A stretch of 64,000 nucleotides of DNA from Sphingobacterium puteale (lineage in GTDB: Bacteria > Bacteroidota > Bacteroidia > Sphingobacteriales > Sphingobacteriaceae): positions 62,001 to 126,000 of the forward strand of contig NZ_RBWS01000022.1 of assembly GCF_003627955.1 (NCBI RefSeq), written 5' to 3'. Each line of letters starts with the position of its first letter. Positions within the stretch are counted from its first letter, which is position 1. Made by a program: the position numbers and the translations under genes. A model generated the notes under the pieces. It was given only the letters and a program-made list of their open reading frames with translations. It was not told where the DNA came from and made no database searches. Below, one piece after another: positions 8,228 through 17,300 of the stretch.

Positions 8228-8992
8228 TTAAAACTCATAGTGCTGTCCGTCGTCTGGAACAAGTACTTTATCCGAAATATTCTCGTCTGCTAGAAACTGC
8301 TTTAATTCTTTTCTGGATAAGGTATTATGGTTTACACCCTCCATATGGCTTACCACCAACGTTGCATCCGGAGCAGTCTCATGTACTTTTTTAATATCTT
8401 CCTTGCCCATAATCAGCGGGCCGCCGCCGACGAATTGATTGTCACCGCCGTTCACAACTACAACGTCAGGACGGTGTCTTTCGAGTTCCTGCTGCACGCC
8501 TTCATACCATACTGAATCGGTAACAAAGTATATTGTTTTTTCTGAGCCATGCTTCATAACAAATCCATGAACATTTCCTGCTAATTTTAATGTTTCGCCA
8601 AATCCGTGCTGTGCCCGGGTCTTAAACAGTTGAATTCCGTCAATCTCAATACCATCGATAAGGACTTCAACATTTGTAAATCCAGCAGATTCCACTTCTT
8701 TTTTATCTGTATTATCCTGGACATAAATTTTTATATGTTTGGGCAGGAATTTCTTTGCCGCGTCATCGTAATGGTCATAATGCAGGTGACTTAAAAAAAC
8801 TGCATCCAGATCTTTAACCAGTTCATCTATTGATACTGGAAGTTCTACTAAAGGGTTATCACGCTCATCACCGCTTGCCGGATGTGGAAATGCAGGTAAT
8901 GTGCCTTTATCGGCTAGCATAGGGTCAATTAAAAATTTCTTACCTCCATAATTGACAACCATCGTTGCATTCCTGATTTGTTGTAGTTTCAT
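8228..8992 (-). CDS. MBL-fold metal-dependent hydrolase (cytoplasmic)
   Basis: A 254-aa protein of the metallo-beta-lactamase superfamily (UlaG/YtnP-like small hydrolases). The zinc motif HxHxDH is SHLHYDHYD at about residues 69-77. Further conserved positions are TRAQHGFGE, FVTDSVW and VVSHMEGVNH. There is no signal peptide, unlike its paralogue at 16195-17049, with which it shares IRNATxVxNYGGKxFLIDPM. It is downstream of a VOC protein gene by 35 bases, so the pair is probably one transcript. The substrate is unknown; the superfamily is hydrolytic, often on esters or lactones. Confidence 0.85.
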   Translation of the reverse strand: MKLQQIRNATMVVNYGGKKFLIDPMLADKGTLPAFPHPASGDERDNPLVELPVSIDELVKDLDAVFLSHLHYDHYDDAAKKFLPKHIKIYVQDNTDKKEVESAGFTNVEVLIDGIEIDGIQLFKTRAQHGFGETLKLAGNVHGFVMKHGSEKTIYFVTDSVWYEGVQQELERHRPDVVVVNGGDNQFVGGGPLIMGKEDIKKVHETAPDATLVVSHMEGVNHNTLSRKELKQFLADENISDKVLVPDDGQHYEF

Positions 8993-9027
8993 ATCAATTT
9001 ATTTAAATGTGTTTTACTAAATTATTT

Positions 9028-9408
9028 CTATTTAAGTGAATATAACCCAATCGTGTTATTTTCGCTGTCTTTCAGGAGCGCTGAAAAGCCGAAGTGGGGA
9101 AGTTGTGTTTTAGAAGCTAAAATCTCCACACCCTTTTTTCGGGCTCTGGCTTCTTGTACAGCACAGTCGTCACAGTTAAAGTAGATAATAGTTCCAATTG
9201 GTGAAGGTTTATTGAACTGCATCTTTACCAATGCCCCGCCTGCTCCGGGGAAGTGATCTTCCCATTCAAACATCTGCATCTGATTGTCGCCTTTTGAAAG
9301 GTCAATGAAGTTTACATCATCGAAAACATACAGGTAAAAATCCATCGCACGCTGCATATCTTCTACATAAATCTCAAACCAGCCAGCAATATTTCTTTTT
9401 GTTTTCAT
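9028..9408 (-). CDS. VOC-family protein (glyoxalase/bleomycin-resistance fold)
   Basis: A 126-aa single VOC repeat pair: WFEIYVEDMQRAMDFYLYVF at the start, IIYFNCDDCAVQEARARKKG in the middle and FGFSALLKDSENNTIGLYS at the end. This is the pattern of small metal-binding vicinal-oxygen-chelate proteins, which act as dioxygenases, isomerases or small-molecule binders. It begins the likely two-gene transcript with the MBL-fold hydrolase. A broken VOC relative lies at 11231-11530. The stretch 9409-9665 upstream holds nothing recognisable. Confidence 0.85.
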   Translation of the reverse strand: MKTKRNIAGWFEIYVEDMQRAMDFYLYVFDDVNFIDLSKGDNQMQMFEWEDHFPGAGGALVKMQFNKPSPIGTIIYFNCDDCAVQEARARKKGVEILASKTQLPHFGFSALLKDSENNTIGLYSLK

Positions 9409-9665
9409 TATGCTGCTTATAAAATGTAAGGTTCAGTCTATTTCTTACTTAATATTTCTTTTAAGATCTGTTTTTCTTAAAACCGGTGTTCTTTTTAATC
9501 CGCATTACCTGAAATAAAAGTCGATTCCGGCCATTCAAATGATATCCAAATAGCATAAAATTTAATTCTACCTAATTTACTAACGAATTGGATTAATATT
9601 ACTTGACCTAAATCAATATTTAATATTGATCCTGGTTAATATTAGATACATTCATCTCGGTTTAG

Positions 9666-10373
9666 CTATTGGAAATTAAACGAAATCTGCAGCTCTTCTT
9701 CTTTATTTTCAACCCGATCATTAAAGGGTAATTTCTGTCGCATGTCATCTGGATTTACAATAGGTGCGAGACTGTCTTTCATAAACACTGAAACATTTTG
9801 CTGATCGACCTGTCTCATAATGTTGTCTACCCATTCTTTTTTAACCGTAATCTTACCTTTCCTGTTCCCGGTTTCAGGCCCGATAACAATCCATTTGATA
9901 TCGTGCAGGTCAAGCTCTCCAAGATCATTTAGCAATGGCTCGAATGTGAGAAAATAATTTTTTGATTTGATATTGCTTCTCAATGAATCAATCCTGCGTT
10001 TTTCATTCTTTGCCGTAATAGTAGCACCGATCCATACATTTTGAAGGTCGGTCTGGAAATGAATCCGCTCTGGGAATTTTGTAAGAAATATAAAATCGTG
10101 CTGCGGAAAATCTTTGATGTAATCAAAAACAATTGTTCTCCACTCTTCCTGCCAATCGGAGAAATCGCTCATACTTGTCATGAAGTAGGTTTGGGATTTT
10201 GTGGTTTGCCTGATCTGTTTTAAACGAAGCGGGCTGAACTCAGGGATTTCAAAATCAGCGGTGATTTTAAACCTGTTGTTAATTTTTCGTGCATAGCAAT
10301 ATACGCACCCCGCAGTACATCCATTTACGGGATTCAGGGTTTTTATCAGCTTACTTATATTAACAATTTCCAT
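9666..10373 (-). CDS. DUF5131 / phage Gp37-Gp68-like radical-SAM-related protein
   Basis: A 235-aa protein beginning with KTLNPVNGCTAGCVYCYARK, a C-x3-C-x2-C cluster like the iron-sulfur site of radical-SAM enzymes. YFMTSMSDFSDW, FIFLTKFPERI and WIVIGPETGNRKG are characteristic of the DUF5131 (Gp37/Gp68) family found in phages and bacteria. The activity of the family is not established. The gene stands alone between the VOC pair and the Crp regulator, all on the minus strand. Confidence 0.85.
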   Translation of the reverse strand: MEIVNISKLIKTLNPVNGCTAGCVYCYARKINNRFKITADFEIPEFSPLRLKQIRQTTKSQTYFMTSMSDFSDWQEEWRTIVFDYIKDFPQHDFIFLTKFPERIHFQTDLQNVWIGATITAKNEKRRIDSLRSNIKSKNYFLTFEPLLNDLGELDLHDIKWIVIGPETGNRKGKITVKKEWVDNIMRQVDQQNVSVFMKDSLAPIVNPDDMRQKLPFNDRVENKEEELQISFNFQ

Positions 10374-10463
10374 AATAAAATTATCTTTACTTTACTATGC
10401 AAATTTACGGACACAAGTAATCATCCTTCGCAGAACCAGATCAAGAAACAATATTGATCTAGG

Positions 10464-11078
10464 TCAATTTCCCATTAAAGGATTTCTAGCCCTTCGGCTC
10501 CTTAAACGACTGATAAACTCCGCTGAGACACCGAGATAGGATGCTATATGTACCTGAGGTATTCTATTGATAAGGTCTGGATGATTGGAGAGAAAATTGT
10601 AATAACGGTCCTCAGCCGACAAACTGATATTTTCCAACATTCGGTTTTGTAGGAGAACGAGGTTTTTCTCGGTGAGAATTCTAAAAATCCTGTCAAATTT
10701 TGGTGCGTTGAGATACAGTTTTACAATGTCCTGGCGACTGATTTGGAGTAATTCTGCATTTTCCAAAACATCAATGTTCAGCAACGATTTTTTTTCTTGG
10801 TAATAACTGTCCAGATCATTGATCCACGAACCTTCGGTAGCAAAAAGCAGGATATGCGGACTGCCATTTTCATCATCTTTATACATACGGAGACAACCGC
10901 AAAGTACAAAATTGAGATGCTGGCACACATCTCCTTCCTGAAGTACAAACATACGTTTCTTATAGGAACGCAAATGGAAGTATTGGCGGATCAATTCCTT
11001 TTCCTCTTGCTTTAACGGAATGATTGAATTAAAAAAATCAATCATTGTTGTAAATCTATCTTTCGTTTCCTGATACAT
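10464..11078 (-). CDS. Crp/Fnr-family transcriptional regulator
   Basis: A 204-aa protein with an N-terminal cyclic-nucleotide-binding-like beta-roll (about 20-125; RMFVLQEGDVCQHLNFVLCG) and a C-terminal winged helix (RIPQVHIASYLGVSAEFISRLRS, the usual recognition helix of Bacteroidota Crp-like regulators). It lacks an Fnr-type N-terminal Cys cluster. Members of this group often sense small molecules rather than cAMP. The gene is monocistronic. Its targets are unknown; the neighbouring VOC, MBL and DUF5131 genes are candidates. Confidence 0.85.
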   Translation of the reverse strand: MYQETKDRFTTMIDFFNSIIPLKQEEKELIRQYFHLRSYKKRMFVLQEGDVCQHLNFVLCGCLRMYKDDENGSPHILLFATEGSWINDLDSYYQEKKSLLNIDVLENAELLQISRQDIVKLYLNAPKFDRIFRILTEKNLVLLQNRMLENISLSAEDRYYNFLSNHPDLINRIPQVHIASYLGVSAEFISRLRSRRARNPLMGN

Positions 11079-11230
11079 AGGCTAAAAACTCCAACGGGTT
11101 AAACTTACATAAATGTACAAAATAATGGGGGATAATGTACTTCATGATATGAGGCATGTTAATTACCCTAAAAGGCATTAAAAAAACTGCTATCGTAAAA
11201 AGGCAGGCTCTTGATAAGTACGATAAGAGA

Positions 11231-11530
11231 TTATTTCTTTACAGAAAAAATGCCAAATTGATGACCTGAATTGTCTTATGAACGCGCAAAAGTAATGTTA
11301 GAGTCATCAGTCACAGGTCCCCTGACAAGTGCGCCGCCATTTTCTAGCGCTATTTTTATTTCTTTCTCAGCATCATCAACAAATACATAAAAAACAGCAT
11401 ATTCCGGCTTTTTACCAGCGGTATGCATCATTCCTCCAGTAGGTATTTCATTTCCCGATTCAAGAATACCATCATATTGATATCCCTGGCTTTCCAGATC
11501 AGGATTTGTTTTGAAATCCCGGCCAAACAA
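11231..11530 (-). pseudogene. broken VOC-family gene
   Basis: Reading the minus strand, the frame gives GYQYDGILESGNEIPTGGM and VFVDDAEKEIKIALENGG, typical of the C-terminal VOC repeat, down to an in-frame TAA after FARS. It then continues in the same frame with DNSGHQFGIFSVKK and a second stop at 11231-11233. DxxGxxFGIF is the normal end of a VOC domain, so the first stop is a point mutation. The N-terminal half and a start codon are missing (the open frame begins at a TTG near 11530). Confidence 0.75.
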
Positions 11531-11570
11531 GCACTATAGCTTCTCAAGATATCATCTAGAAATCACAATG

Positions 11571-11652
11571 TGCACGAAAACCTAAATCAATAGCACGCTT
11601 ATGTAGATGTCAGAAATATATAGAGTGGTAACTTTGTAAGAAATTTTGGTAC
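11571..11652 (+). repeat. promoter-bearing ~82-bp repeat, copy A
   Basis: This block recurs at 20162-20244 with few differences (TGCACGAAAACCTAAATCAA at the start; ATATATAGAGTGGTAACTTT near the end). It contains TAACTTTG at 11629-11636, which fits the Bacteroidota -7 box. The gene at 11765 lies ~110 bases downstream. Confidence 0.75.
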
Positions 11653-11764
11653 GACCCAATAGGAGGTAGGAATATAATTATAAATTGAATTTCAGATCGC
11701 CGTAAGTTGCTTTAGTTGAAGTGAACTTCTTAAAAAAAAATCCAAACAAGTAAATTTCTGAACA

Positions 11765-12439
11765 ATGAAGTTCTTAACAAAAATTAGTTATGTTTTTATA
11801 GTACTGCTTTTAGTCATAAGTGGAAATACGTTTTCGCAAGAAAAAGCAGAAATTCCGGTATTAAGCCCTCCAATTAATACAGAATTATTAGGCAGCAACA
11901 GAGGACTGGCTTTTCAAATGATTATTGATAAAAAATTCAAGAGTATTCCCAGATTGGGCTTTTTTAGCGTAACGTCCTTGGTGGGTGAATGGGATAATGA
12001 TCAAATCAACGACTACATGACACAAGCTAGCCTGACTTATGAAGTTTTGAAAGGCTTAAAACTTGCGGGAGGTTTTCATGTAACGCCTGTGAAAGGTATG
12101 CGCCCCATAACCGGCATAATTTATACGGTAGCCAACCCCACTTGGTTGTTTGTTGTTAATTCGAGAATAGATTTTTCTAAAGACACTAATGTTGAAGGCC
12201 TAGTTTTAGCTGAGTATAAGCCAAAGATTAATGACAAATGGCGTTTCTATTCACGACTTCAGGCTTTATATGAATACAATACCATCATCGAGATGCAAAC
12301 CAGAAGTTATTTGATGGCTCGTGCCGGCTTAAGTTATAACGAATTTTCTTTTGGATTGGGTTCTAATATCGATTATTATGGTCCAGAGAAACATAATGAA
12401 AACAGCTTTGGCGGTTTCGTTAGCTTTTTGCTTTTCTAA
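11765..12439 (+). CDS. secreted outer-membrane-type beta-barrel protein
   Basis: A 224-aa protein with a signal peptide (cleavage near GNTFSQ). The mature part alternates short amphipathic strands (LAGGFHVTPVKGMRPITGII, RFYSRLQALYEYN, SFGLGSNIDYYG) and ends in GGFVSFLLF, an aromatic C-terminus typical of outer-membrane barrels. It is likely a small outer membrane protein of unknown ligand. The upstream ~82-bp repeat provides a promoter, and the secreted rhodanese gene follows 42 bases later, so the two may act together at the envelope. Confidence 0.7.
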   Translation: MKFLTKISYVFIVLLLVISGNTFSQEKAEIPVLSPPINTELLGSNRGLAFQMIIDKKFKSIPRLGFFSVTSLVGEWDNDQINDYMTQASLTYEVLKGLKLAGGFHVTPVKGMRPITGIIYTVANPTWLFVVNSRIDFSKDTNVEGLVLAEYKPKINDKWRFYSRLQALYEYNTIIEMQTRSYLMARAGLSYNEFSFGLGSNIDYYGPEKHNENSFGGFVSFLLF

Positions 12440-12481
12440 CGGCGATAGATAACAATCACAATAATTTACAATTAATAAAAA

Positions 12482-13660
12482 ATGAAAAAAATCACTTTTG
12501 CCTTTGTGTTATCGCTGTTTAATGTTTTTAGTCACGCACAAGACTTTAAATCGGATAACGTTCGCTATCAAACCATTTCCTGGAGCAATTTTTTTAAACG
12601 GCTGGAACTTAATCCGAAGCTTGTTTATTTCGATATAAGATCTGACGGCGAAAGAACCGATAACGGAAAATTACCAGCATTTAATCAAGGAAAAATAAAA
12701 GGTGCAATAGAAACGGATTTTGGTGATTTTGAAAAATATTACCCCGAATATCAAAAGTATAAAAATGATACGATTTACCTATATTGCAGTCATAGCAAAA
12801 GGTCGAGGTACCTAGCCAAGCGATTGGCAGATAGTTCTTTTGTGAATGTGGTTAATATTAATGGGGGCTTATCGTATTTTAATTCTCTTTCTGAAAGCGA
12901 AATGCCTTATAGAAGCAAATATTATACGAGTAACCTTAAATATGCATTGGTTCCTCCAGTCGTATTTACCAAAGCCCTCAACAACGAAAAATTCCAGATA
13001 ATCGATATCAGACCCGATAGCTTGTACTTAGGAATAGCCAAAGCGGAGCGTGAAAACTCATTTGGAAAAATCAAATCAGCGCTTCATATTCCCTACGATA
13101 AGCTACAACATAATTTGAAATTATTGGACAAAAGCAAAACCATTTTGCTGTTCGATAATGATGGAAATCAAAGTCCTATTGCGGCAAACTATTTAATTGA
13201 GCAAGGCTACCAAACAAGTGTTCTGGTTTTCGGGCTTCAAAATATAATTAGTTCTTATACCAGCATTGAGAGAGCATTTTTGGAAACAAAATATCGAATG
13301 ATTTTGCCCGAAGAATTACTGAAATTGTCCAATCAAAACAGTAATACAATTATCATTGATGTTAGACCTGAAACGGAATTTGACGGCACGGATAAGGTTT
13401 TTTATAAAAATGTAGGACACCTGAGAAATGCCATAAATATGCCATTGGCTACTCTGAATAAGGAAAAAATAGCCAAATATGCGGGCAAGACTATTATCCT
13501 TTATGACAGGATGATGGAAGAAGAATTGTTTGCGTTTGCCAAGCGTTGCAAGGAGTATGGTGTAAAAGATCTGTATTTATTGACTGGTGGCATTTTCCAA
13601 CTTCAAGAGGACATTTACGACCATCAAGAATTGGAATTGAAAAGTCTGCTAGATCAATAA
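12482..13660 (+). CDS. secreted triple rhodanese-domain protein
   Basis: A 392-aa protein with a signal peptide ending at SHAQ. Three rhodanese-like domains follow. Domain 1 (about 30-140) has the loop YCSHSKRSR with a candidate sulfur-carrying Cys at 102. Domain 2 (about 165-260) has LLFDNDGNQS, with Asp in place of Cys. Domain 3 (about 275-385) has IILYDRMMEEE and also lacks Cys. Only the first domain therefore looks catalytic; the others may be structural or bind substrate. It is exported to the periplasm or surface and probably co-transcribed with the barrel gene upstream. A role in sulfur or persulfide handling is inferred. Confidence 0.75.
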   Translation: MKKITFAFVLSLFNVFSHAQDFKSDNVRYQTISWSNFFKRLELNPKLVYFDIRSDGERTDNGKLPAFNQGKIKGAIETDFGDFEKYYPEYQKYKNDTIYLYCSHSKRSRYLAKRLADSSFVNVVNINGGLSYFNSLSESEMPYRSKYYTSNLKYALVPPVVFTKALNNEKFQIIDIRPDSLYLGIAKAERENSFGKIKSALHIPYDKLQHNLKLLDKSKTILLFDNDGNQSPIAANYLIEQGYQTSVLVFGLQNIISSYTSIERAFLETKYRMILPEELLKLSNQNSNTIIIDVRPETEFDGTDKVFYKNVGHLRNAINMPLATLNKEKIAKYAGKTIILYDRMMEEELFAFAKRCKEYGVKDLYLLTGGIFQLQEDIYDHQELELKSLLDQ

Positions 13661-13698
13661 AATAAAAGGGGCTGTATTATATATTATCGAAATAGCAT

Positions 13699-13737
13699 AA
13701 AAAGGGCCAACGTCTTGATGAGTTTTTAGCCCTTTTT
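13699..13737. terminator. bidirectional intrinsic terminator
   Basis: AAAAAGGGC (13699-13707) pairs with GCCCTTTTT (13729-13737), with T-runs available on both strands. It lies between the convergent rhodanese and isochorismatase genes. Confidence 0.8.
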
Positions 13738-13817
13738 CATTTAAATCGAATGTGGTGTCGAAATTTTATTTGGCACGAAATCGTCAAAAGTACTTTTGAT
13801 ACATCCTCCTTATTCTG

Positions 13818-14375
13818 TTATGCAGATAGATAATCTTCGGTACTCTTTATCTCCGCATAGAAAAACGCTAATGCTGCTAAAAATGCGTGGTGCACATCAT
13901 CGGCTTTTACCGTTTTACCGTTAATTTCCAAGTCTCTTGACGCACAAGTATCGCCGATAACCGTACATTTATAACCGAAGTCAAATGCCGCACGTGTGGT
14001 GGCGTCCACACACATATGAGTCATCATTCCGGTAATAACCACTTCGGTTACGTCATTTTCCTTTAAATAGTCTAAAAGCCCTGTGTCTCTAAAGCTATTT
14101 GGATAATACTTTTGAAAAACTTTCTCCCGAGCAAGTGGCTTCACATTTTCCTGGATTTCTACACCGGGAGTTCCTTCAACAAAAATCGGCAATGCTTCGG
14201 GATCAGCCGATACGTGTTGGATGTGTGCAATGGGTAAATTGTTTGCTCTGAAATGGTCCAAAACCTTGCGGGCATTTAGAATTGCCATTTCAGGGTTTAC
14301 CAATGGAAGTGCTCCGTTTTCAAAATATTCATTCTGGATGTCGATGACAATCAATGCTTTTTTGCTCATAATCAT
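13818..14375 (-). CDS. isochorismatase-family cysteine hydrolase
   Basis: A 185-aa cytoplasmic hydrolase. The catalytic triad positions are visible: Asp in ALIVIDIQNEYF, the conserved Lys in the REKVFQKYYPNSF segment, and Cys in VITGMMTHMCVDATTR (about residue 124). The family includes nicotinamidases, isochorismatases and N-carbamoyl amidases; the THMCVDAT context is common in uncharacterised stress-linked members. The start could be ATG 14375 or 14369 (MSKKALIV). The divergent-looking AraC gene upstream is on the same strand, 56 bases away, and is its likely regulator. Confidence 0.85.
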   Translation of the reverse strand: MIMSKKALIVIDIQNEYFENGALPLVNPEMAILNARKVLDHFRANNLPIAHIQHVSADPEALPIFVEGTPGVEIQENVKPLAREKVFQKYYPNSFRDTGLLDYLKENDVTEVVITGMMTHMCVDATTRAAFDFGYKCTVIGDTCASRDLEINGKTVKADDVHHAFLAALAFFYAEIKSTEDYLSA

Positions 14376-14431
14376 TTATTTTTTGTATGACAAAATTAGC
14401 AAACACCGTTATGACCGATTATACCAAATCA

Positions 14432-15304
14432 TTAAGAAATGATACCATTTTGATAATCGGCTAAAAATTCAGTTGTTGTCATCCCAGTTTGCTTCTTAAA
14501 AAAACGCATTAGATGGTTGGGTTCCGAAATATTGAGTTTGTAGGCTATTTCCGAAATGGTCAATTCAGAATGGATGAGGTAATCTTTGATTTCTACCAGC
14601 AATCTTTGCTTTAACAAATCTGTTGCTGTCAGATTGAACTGCTCTTTTACCGCCTTATTTAGGGTAATACGACTGATGCCCATTAGATCTGTATAATCGC
14701 TGATTCGCTGTTTATGTTCGATATTTGTTTCAATCAGTTTTTTGAATTGAAATGCATAACTTGTGTCTTGATTTTGTAATGATAATTGATGCTTTTCGGC
14801 ATACACTCTGTTCAACTTCTGTAATAGGTAATAGATTAGGGAACGGATGATATGCACACTGTCTATTCTGGTTTTCCGTAATTCTACTTTAATTTCTGAT
14901 AACAAAACACAGTACATATCCATGTTTTCTTTCTCAATCTGCATATTTAATGGAAATTCCAACTGGTAGAAATAAGATAAACGGTAGGTAAACAGTTTGT
15001 CGGAGAAAAACTCATTTAGAAAATCTTCTTGAAAAACCAAGGACGTAAATTCCAGGTTATCTTCATTAAGATTCCATTGACGTTTTTGAAAAGGGGAAAT
15101 AAATATAATACTATTGTCCTCGATATTTATTTTTTGGTAGTTAAGTGTAAGCTGACCGCTCCCTTTCTTGATAAAAATGATTTCAAAATAATCTGTATTA
15201 AACAATTTTTGACTAATATATGCTTCACCGACTTCATCAGAAGGAAGTACGTTGAGCAGAAAATCTACCCCACATTCTGTCTTGTTAAATTTTATTGTTT
15301 TCAA
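14432..15304 (-). CDS. AraC-family transcriptional regulator
   Basis: A 290-aa protein with an N-terminal cupin-like sensing region (FEIIFIKKGSGQLTLNY; IIFISPFQKRQW) and a C-terminal double HTH (about 190-285): RISDYTDLMGISRITLNKA, then LTISEIAYKLNISEPNHLMR and FFKKQTGMTTTEFL. It is upstream of and co-directional with the isochorismatase gene, and probably activates it. The N-terminal ligand is unknown. Confidence 0.88.
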   Translation of the reverse strand: MKTIKFNKTECGVDFLLNVLPSDEVGEAYISQKLFNTDYFEIIFIKKGSGQLTLNYQKINIEDNSIIFISPFQKRQWNLNEDNLEFTSLVFQEDFLNEFFSDKLFTYRLSYFYQLEFPLNMQIEKENMDMYCVLLSEIKVELRKTRIDSVHIIRSLIYYLLQKLNRVYAEKHQLSLQNQDTSYAFQFKKLIETNIEHKQRISDYTDLMGISRITLNKAVKEQFNLTATDLLKQRLLVEIKDYLIHSELTISEIAYKLNISEPNHLMRFFKKQTGMTTTEFLADYQNGIIS

Positions 15305-15629
15305 CTATTTCTTTCTTTGATTATTAAAATAAAACTGAAATCACACAATTTCCTTTCCGCGTTTTATCAGTATAAAGATAGCTCCTTTCACGCTGCCTGT
15401 CAAAAATTCGCCAGGTGTGGGGGCATCTACCAAAAAAGCAACCACATTAATTGCTTCGGATACCTGCTTGTTGTCTGTGTTACTAGATAATGCTAAAAAA
15501 AACGATAACTTCTGTTTTAATAAGTACAAAGATGCGAAATGATAGACATTAGTTTAGCTACTTTGGTTAAATAAGCAAAAAGTAAGGCGGAAAATTTCCG
15601 TCTTACCCGTATTTTTTTGGTTATTTCTT
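15305..15629. other. gene-poor stretch with a doubtful 62-codon ORF
   Basis: A minus-strand frame at 15341-15529 reads EAINVVAFLVDAPTPGEFL and GSVKGAIFILIKRGK, which looks protein-like, but it has only a TTG start (at 15529) and no recognisable family. It could be a gene remnant. Nothing else is seen here. Confidence 0.3.
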
Positions 15630-15746
15630 TTGAACGTTAATAAGTTACGGACTGGTCTCTTTGATGCGTTGGCAAAGAAATGCGGACTCAGCAAAGGCGG
15701 AATAATCCATCATTTCCCAGCTAAGGAAGCTATTTTTGTCACCTTA
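15630..15746 (+). pseudogene. remnant of a TetR-family regulator
   Basis: The plus strand encodes LFDALAKKCGLSKGGIIHHF then PAKEAIF, the classic TetR helix-turn-helix (A-x-x-x-G-[VL]-S-K-G-x-[IL]-x-x-H-F-x-x-K). The frame has no normal start (a TTG at 15630) and runs into unrelated sequence after ~38 codons, where the convergent SnoaL gene begins. Only the DNA-binding motif of a once full-length regulator remains. Confidence 0.75.
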
Positions 15747-15773
15747 ATCATAACAGATGTAGCTGTAATAAAG

Positions 15774-16181
15774 CTATCGTATAAGCTGTGCCTTTATATC
15801 AGCGACATCAAAGTGTGCACGCTTTTCATAGATCTTCCCATCTCTGATGGTAAGCAGCATAGATAACGAAAATCTGATCCTTTTGCCCGTTGGCTCTATA
15901 CCGTAAAGTACTTTGCCGGTATGGCTCCCCTCAAATATCATATAAGCAGCTACCTTATCATTTTCCGCAATCATTTCGTGGATTTGCATAGTAAAACCTT
16001 TAAAAGCATCAAAATTTGCTTTTTCTGAAGCTACAAATCCCTCCGCACCCAGAATTGGATTGTCAACCTGAAAATAAAATACAAATTCAGGATGGCAGAG
16101 TTCCGCTACAGCACTATAATTCTCTTGTTCCAACAGGTTATAAAAATTACGAACCAATTTTTTATTATCCGTTAAATTCAT
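15774..16181 (-). CDS. SnoaL-like / NTF2-fold small protein
   Basis: A 135-aa protein of the SnoaL-like NTF2 superfamily: NKKLVRNFYNLLEQENYSAV at the start, then LCHPEFVFYFQ, AAYMIFEGSHTGKVLYG, GKRIRFSLSMLLTIRDGKI and the final HFDVADIKAQL. Many such proteins are polyketide-cyclase relatives or epoxide hydrolases; most in this context are uncharacterised. It lies 13 bases downstream of the secreted MBL hydrolase gene, so the two should be co-transcribed. Confidence 0.8.
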   Translation of the reverse strand: MNLTDNKKLVRNFYNLLEQENYSAVAELCHPEFVFYFQVDNPILGAEGFVASEKANFDAFKGFTMQIHEMIAENDKVAAYMIFEGSHTGKVLYGIEPTGKRIRFSLSMLLTIRDGKIYEKRAHFDVADIKAQLIR

Positions 16182-16194
16182 AATAGTATACTAT

Positions 16195-17049
16195 TTAAAA
16201 GTTAATTACCTGCCCATCCTGTGGAATGATCACTTTGTCAGCTATCCCCATCTGTTTCACATAATCCAGAAGTTCTTTCCGGGTAAGGATACAATGGTTA
16301 ATTGCTTCCATATGTACCGCAATTATTGTGGCATCTGGCAATACTTGGTGCACCTTACTCACATCTTCTTTACCCATTATAATGGCACCGAAACCATTTA
16401 CCTGTGCATAGCCTGTATTAAGAACTACTACATCAGGATTTAGTTTTTTTAGATTTGATTCGAAATCTTTTGTCCAAATGGCATCTCCTGCAAAATATAC
16501 AGATTTCTGTCCGCGTTGGCTGAAAAAAACTCCCGAGGCGTGTCCCAGTATCTCTGCCATCTGCGGGTTTGCAAAGGCAGCATCCGATCCGTGCTGCGCA
16601 AAGGTTTTTTGTAAGCTGATATTCTCATAACGAGAGCTATCTGTTAGAATTCGGACGTCCTTAAATCCCTGAGACATGATCACTTCAGCATCCTGTTGGT
16701 CCTGGGCGTAGACTGTCTTTCCTTTTGGTAGCATTTTTATGGCGGCTTCATCCCAGTGATCCGGATGTGTGTGCGTCACAATGACAGCATCAGAATTAAG
16801 AAGGCTTTCTGCTGAAACAGGCAATTCAACCATGGGATTGCGCAAATGCGAATTAGCGGTTCCTTCAAAACCAGGATAGGCACCCTTTTCTGCCAGCATC
16901 GGATCAATGAGAAATTCCTTACCACCATAATTTAAAACCACAGTTGCATTCCTTATCAATTGGACACTTGACTGATCTACTTTTTTTTTCTGTCCATAAG
17001 ACGATATTGCGATCAAACTCAATGCAATACCAAAAATCATTTTTTTCAT
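16195..17049 (-). CDS. secreted MBL-fold metal-dependent hydrolase
   Basis: A 284-aa protein with a signal peptide (MKKMIFGIALSLIAISSYGQ), so it is periplasmic. The zinc motif HxHxDH appears as THTHPDHWD (about residues 91-99). FAQHGSDAAFANP, YFAGDAIW and AVHMEAINHC supply the other conserved ligands. It is a paralogue of the cytoplasmic enzyme at 8228-8992 (shared RNATVVLNYGG and IDPML). It has its own promoter and a downstream SnoaL-like partner. The substrate is unknown. Confidence 0.85.
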   Translation of the reverse strand: MKKMIFGIALSLIAISSYGQKKKVDQSSVQLIRNATVVLNYGGKEFLIDPMLAEKGAYPGFEGTANSHLRNPMVELPVSAESLLNSDAVIVTHTHPDHWDEAAIKMLPKGKTVYAQDQQDAEVIMSQGFKDVRILTDSSRYENISLQKTFAQHGSDAAFANPQMAEILGHASGVFFSQRGQKSVYFAGDAIWTKDFESNLKKLNPDVVVLNTGYAQVNGFGAIIMGKEDVSKVHQVLPDATIIAVHMEAINHCILTRKELLDYVKQMGIADKVIIPQDGQVINF

Positions 17050-17118
17050 ATCTTCTACTATTTAACTGTACGCTCCACCCATTTATAATATCATAAAATC
17101 TATAGATGTTACATTGTG

Positions 17119-17126
17119 CAAAGATA
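17119..17126 (-). promoter_or_regulatory. -7 promoter box for the secreted MBL gene
   Basis: On the minus strand this reads TATCTTTG, matching the Bacteroidota TAnnTTTG consensus, ~70 bases before the MBL ATG. A second TATCTTTG on the plus strand at 17221-17228 has no gene downstream. Confidence 0.6.
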
Positions 17127-17300
17127 GATAGGGAGCCTGTGTTGCTAACTACCAAGATATCATGAAAAAATACCATTTTGATAAGCAGATATGAATTGTC
17201 ACGTAGTCATGCCCATCTGGTATCTTTGCCGATCAAAGCAGTAAGGCTCTGTTGATTCTTACGTGCGGCCGTGAATGACCTGTCATATTTGGTTTCATGT

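Noticed and set aside
15029..15490. 153-codon plus-strand ORF over the AraC gene start
   Set aside because: Antisense to the AraC N-terminus. Its low-complexity Phe/Leu/Lys composition is typical of a shadow frame.
17221..17228. Plus-strand TATCTTTG promoter-like box
   Set aside because: No plus-strand gene follows. The 8-base pattern is expected by chance in AT-rich DNA, or it may be the relic of a lost gene.
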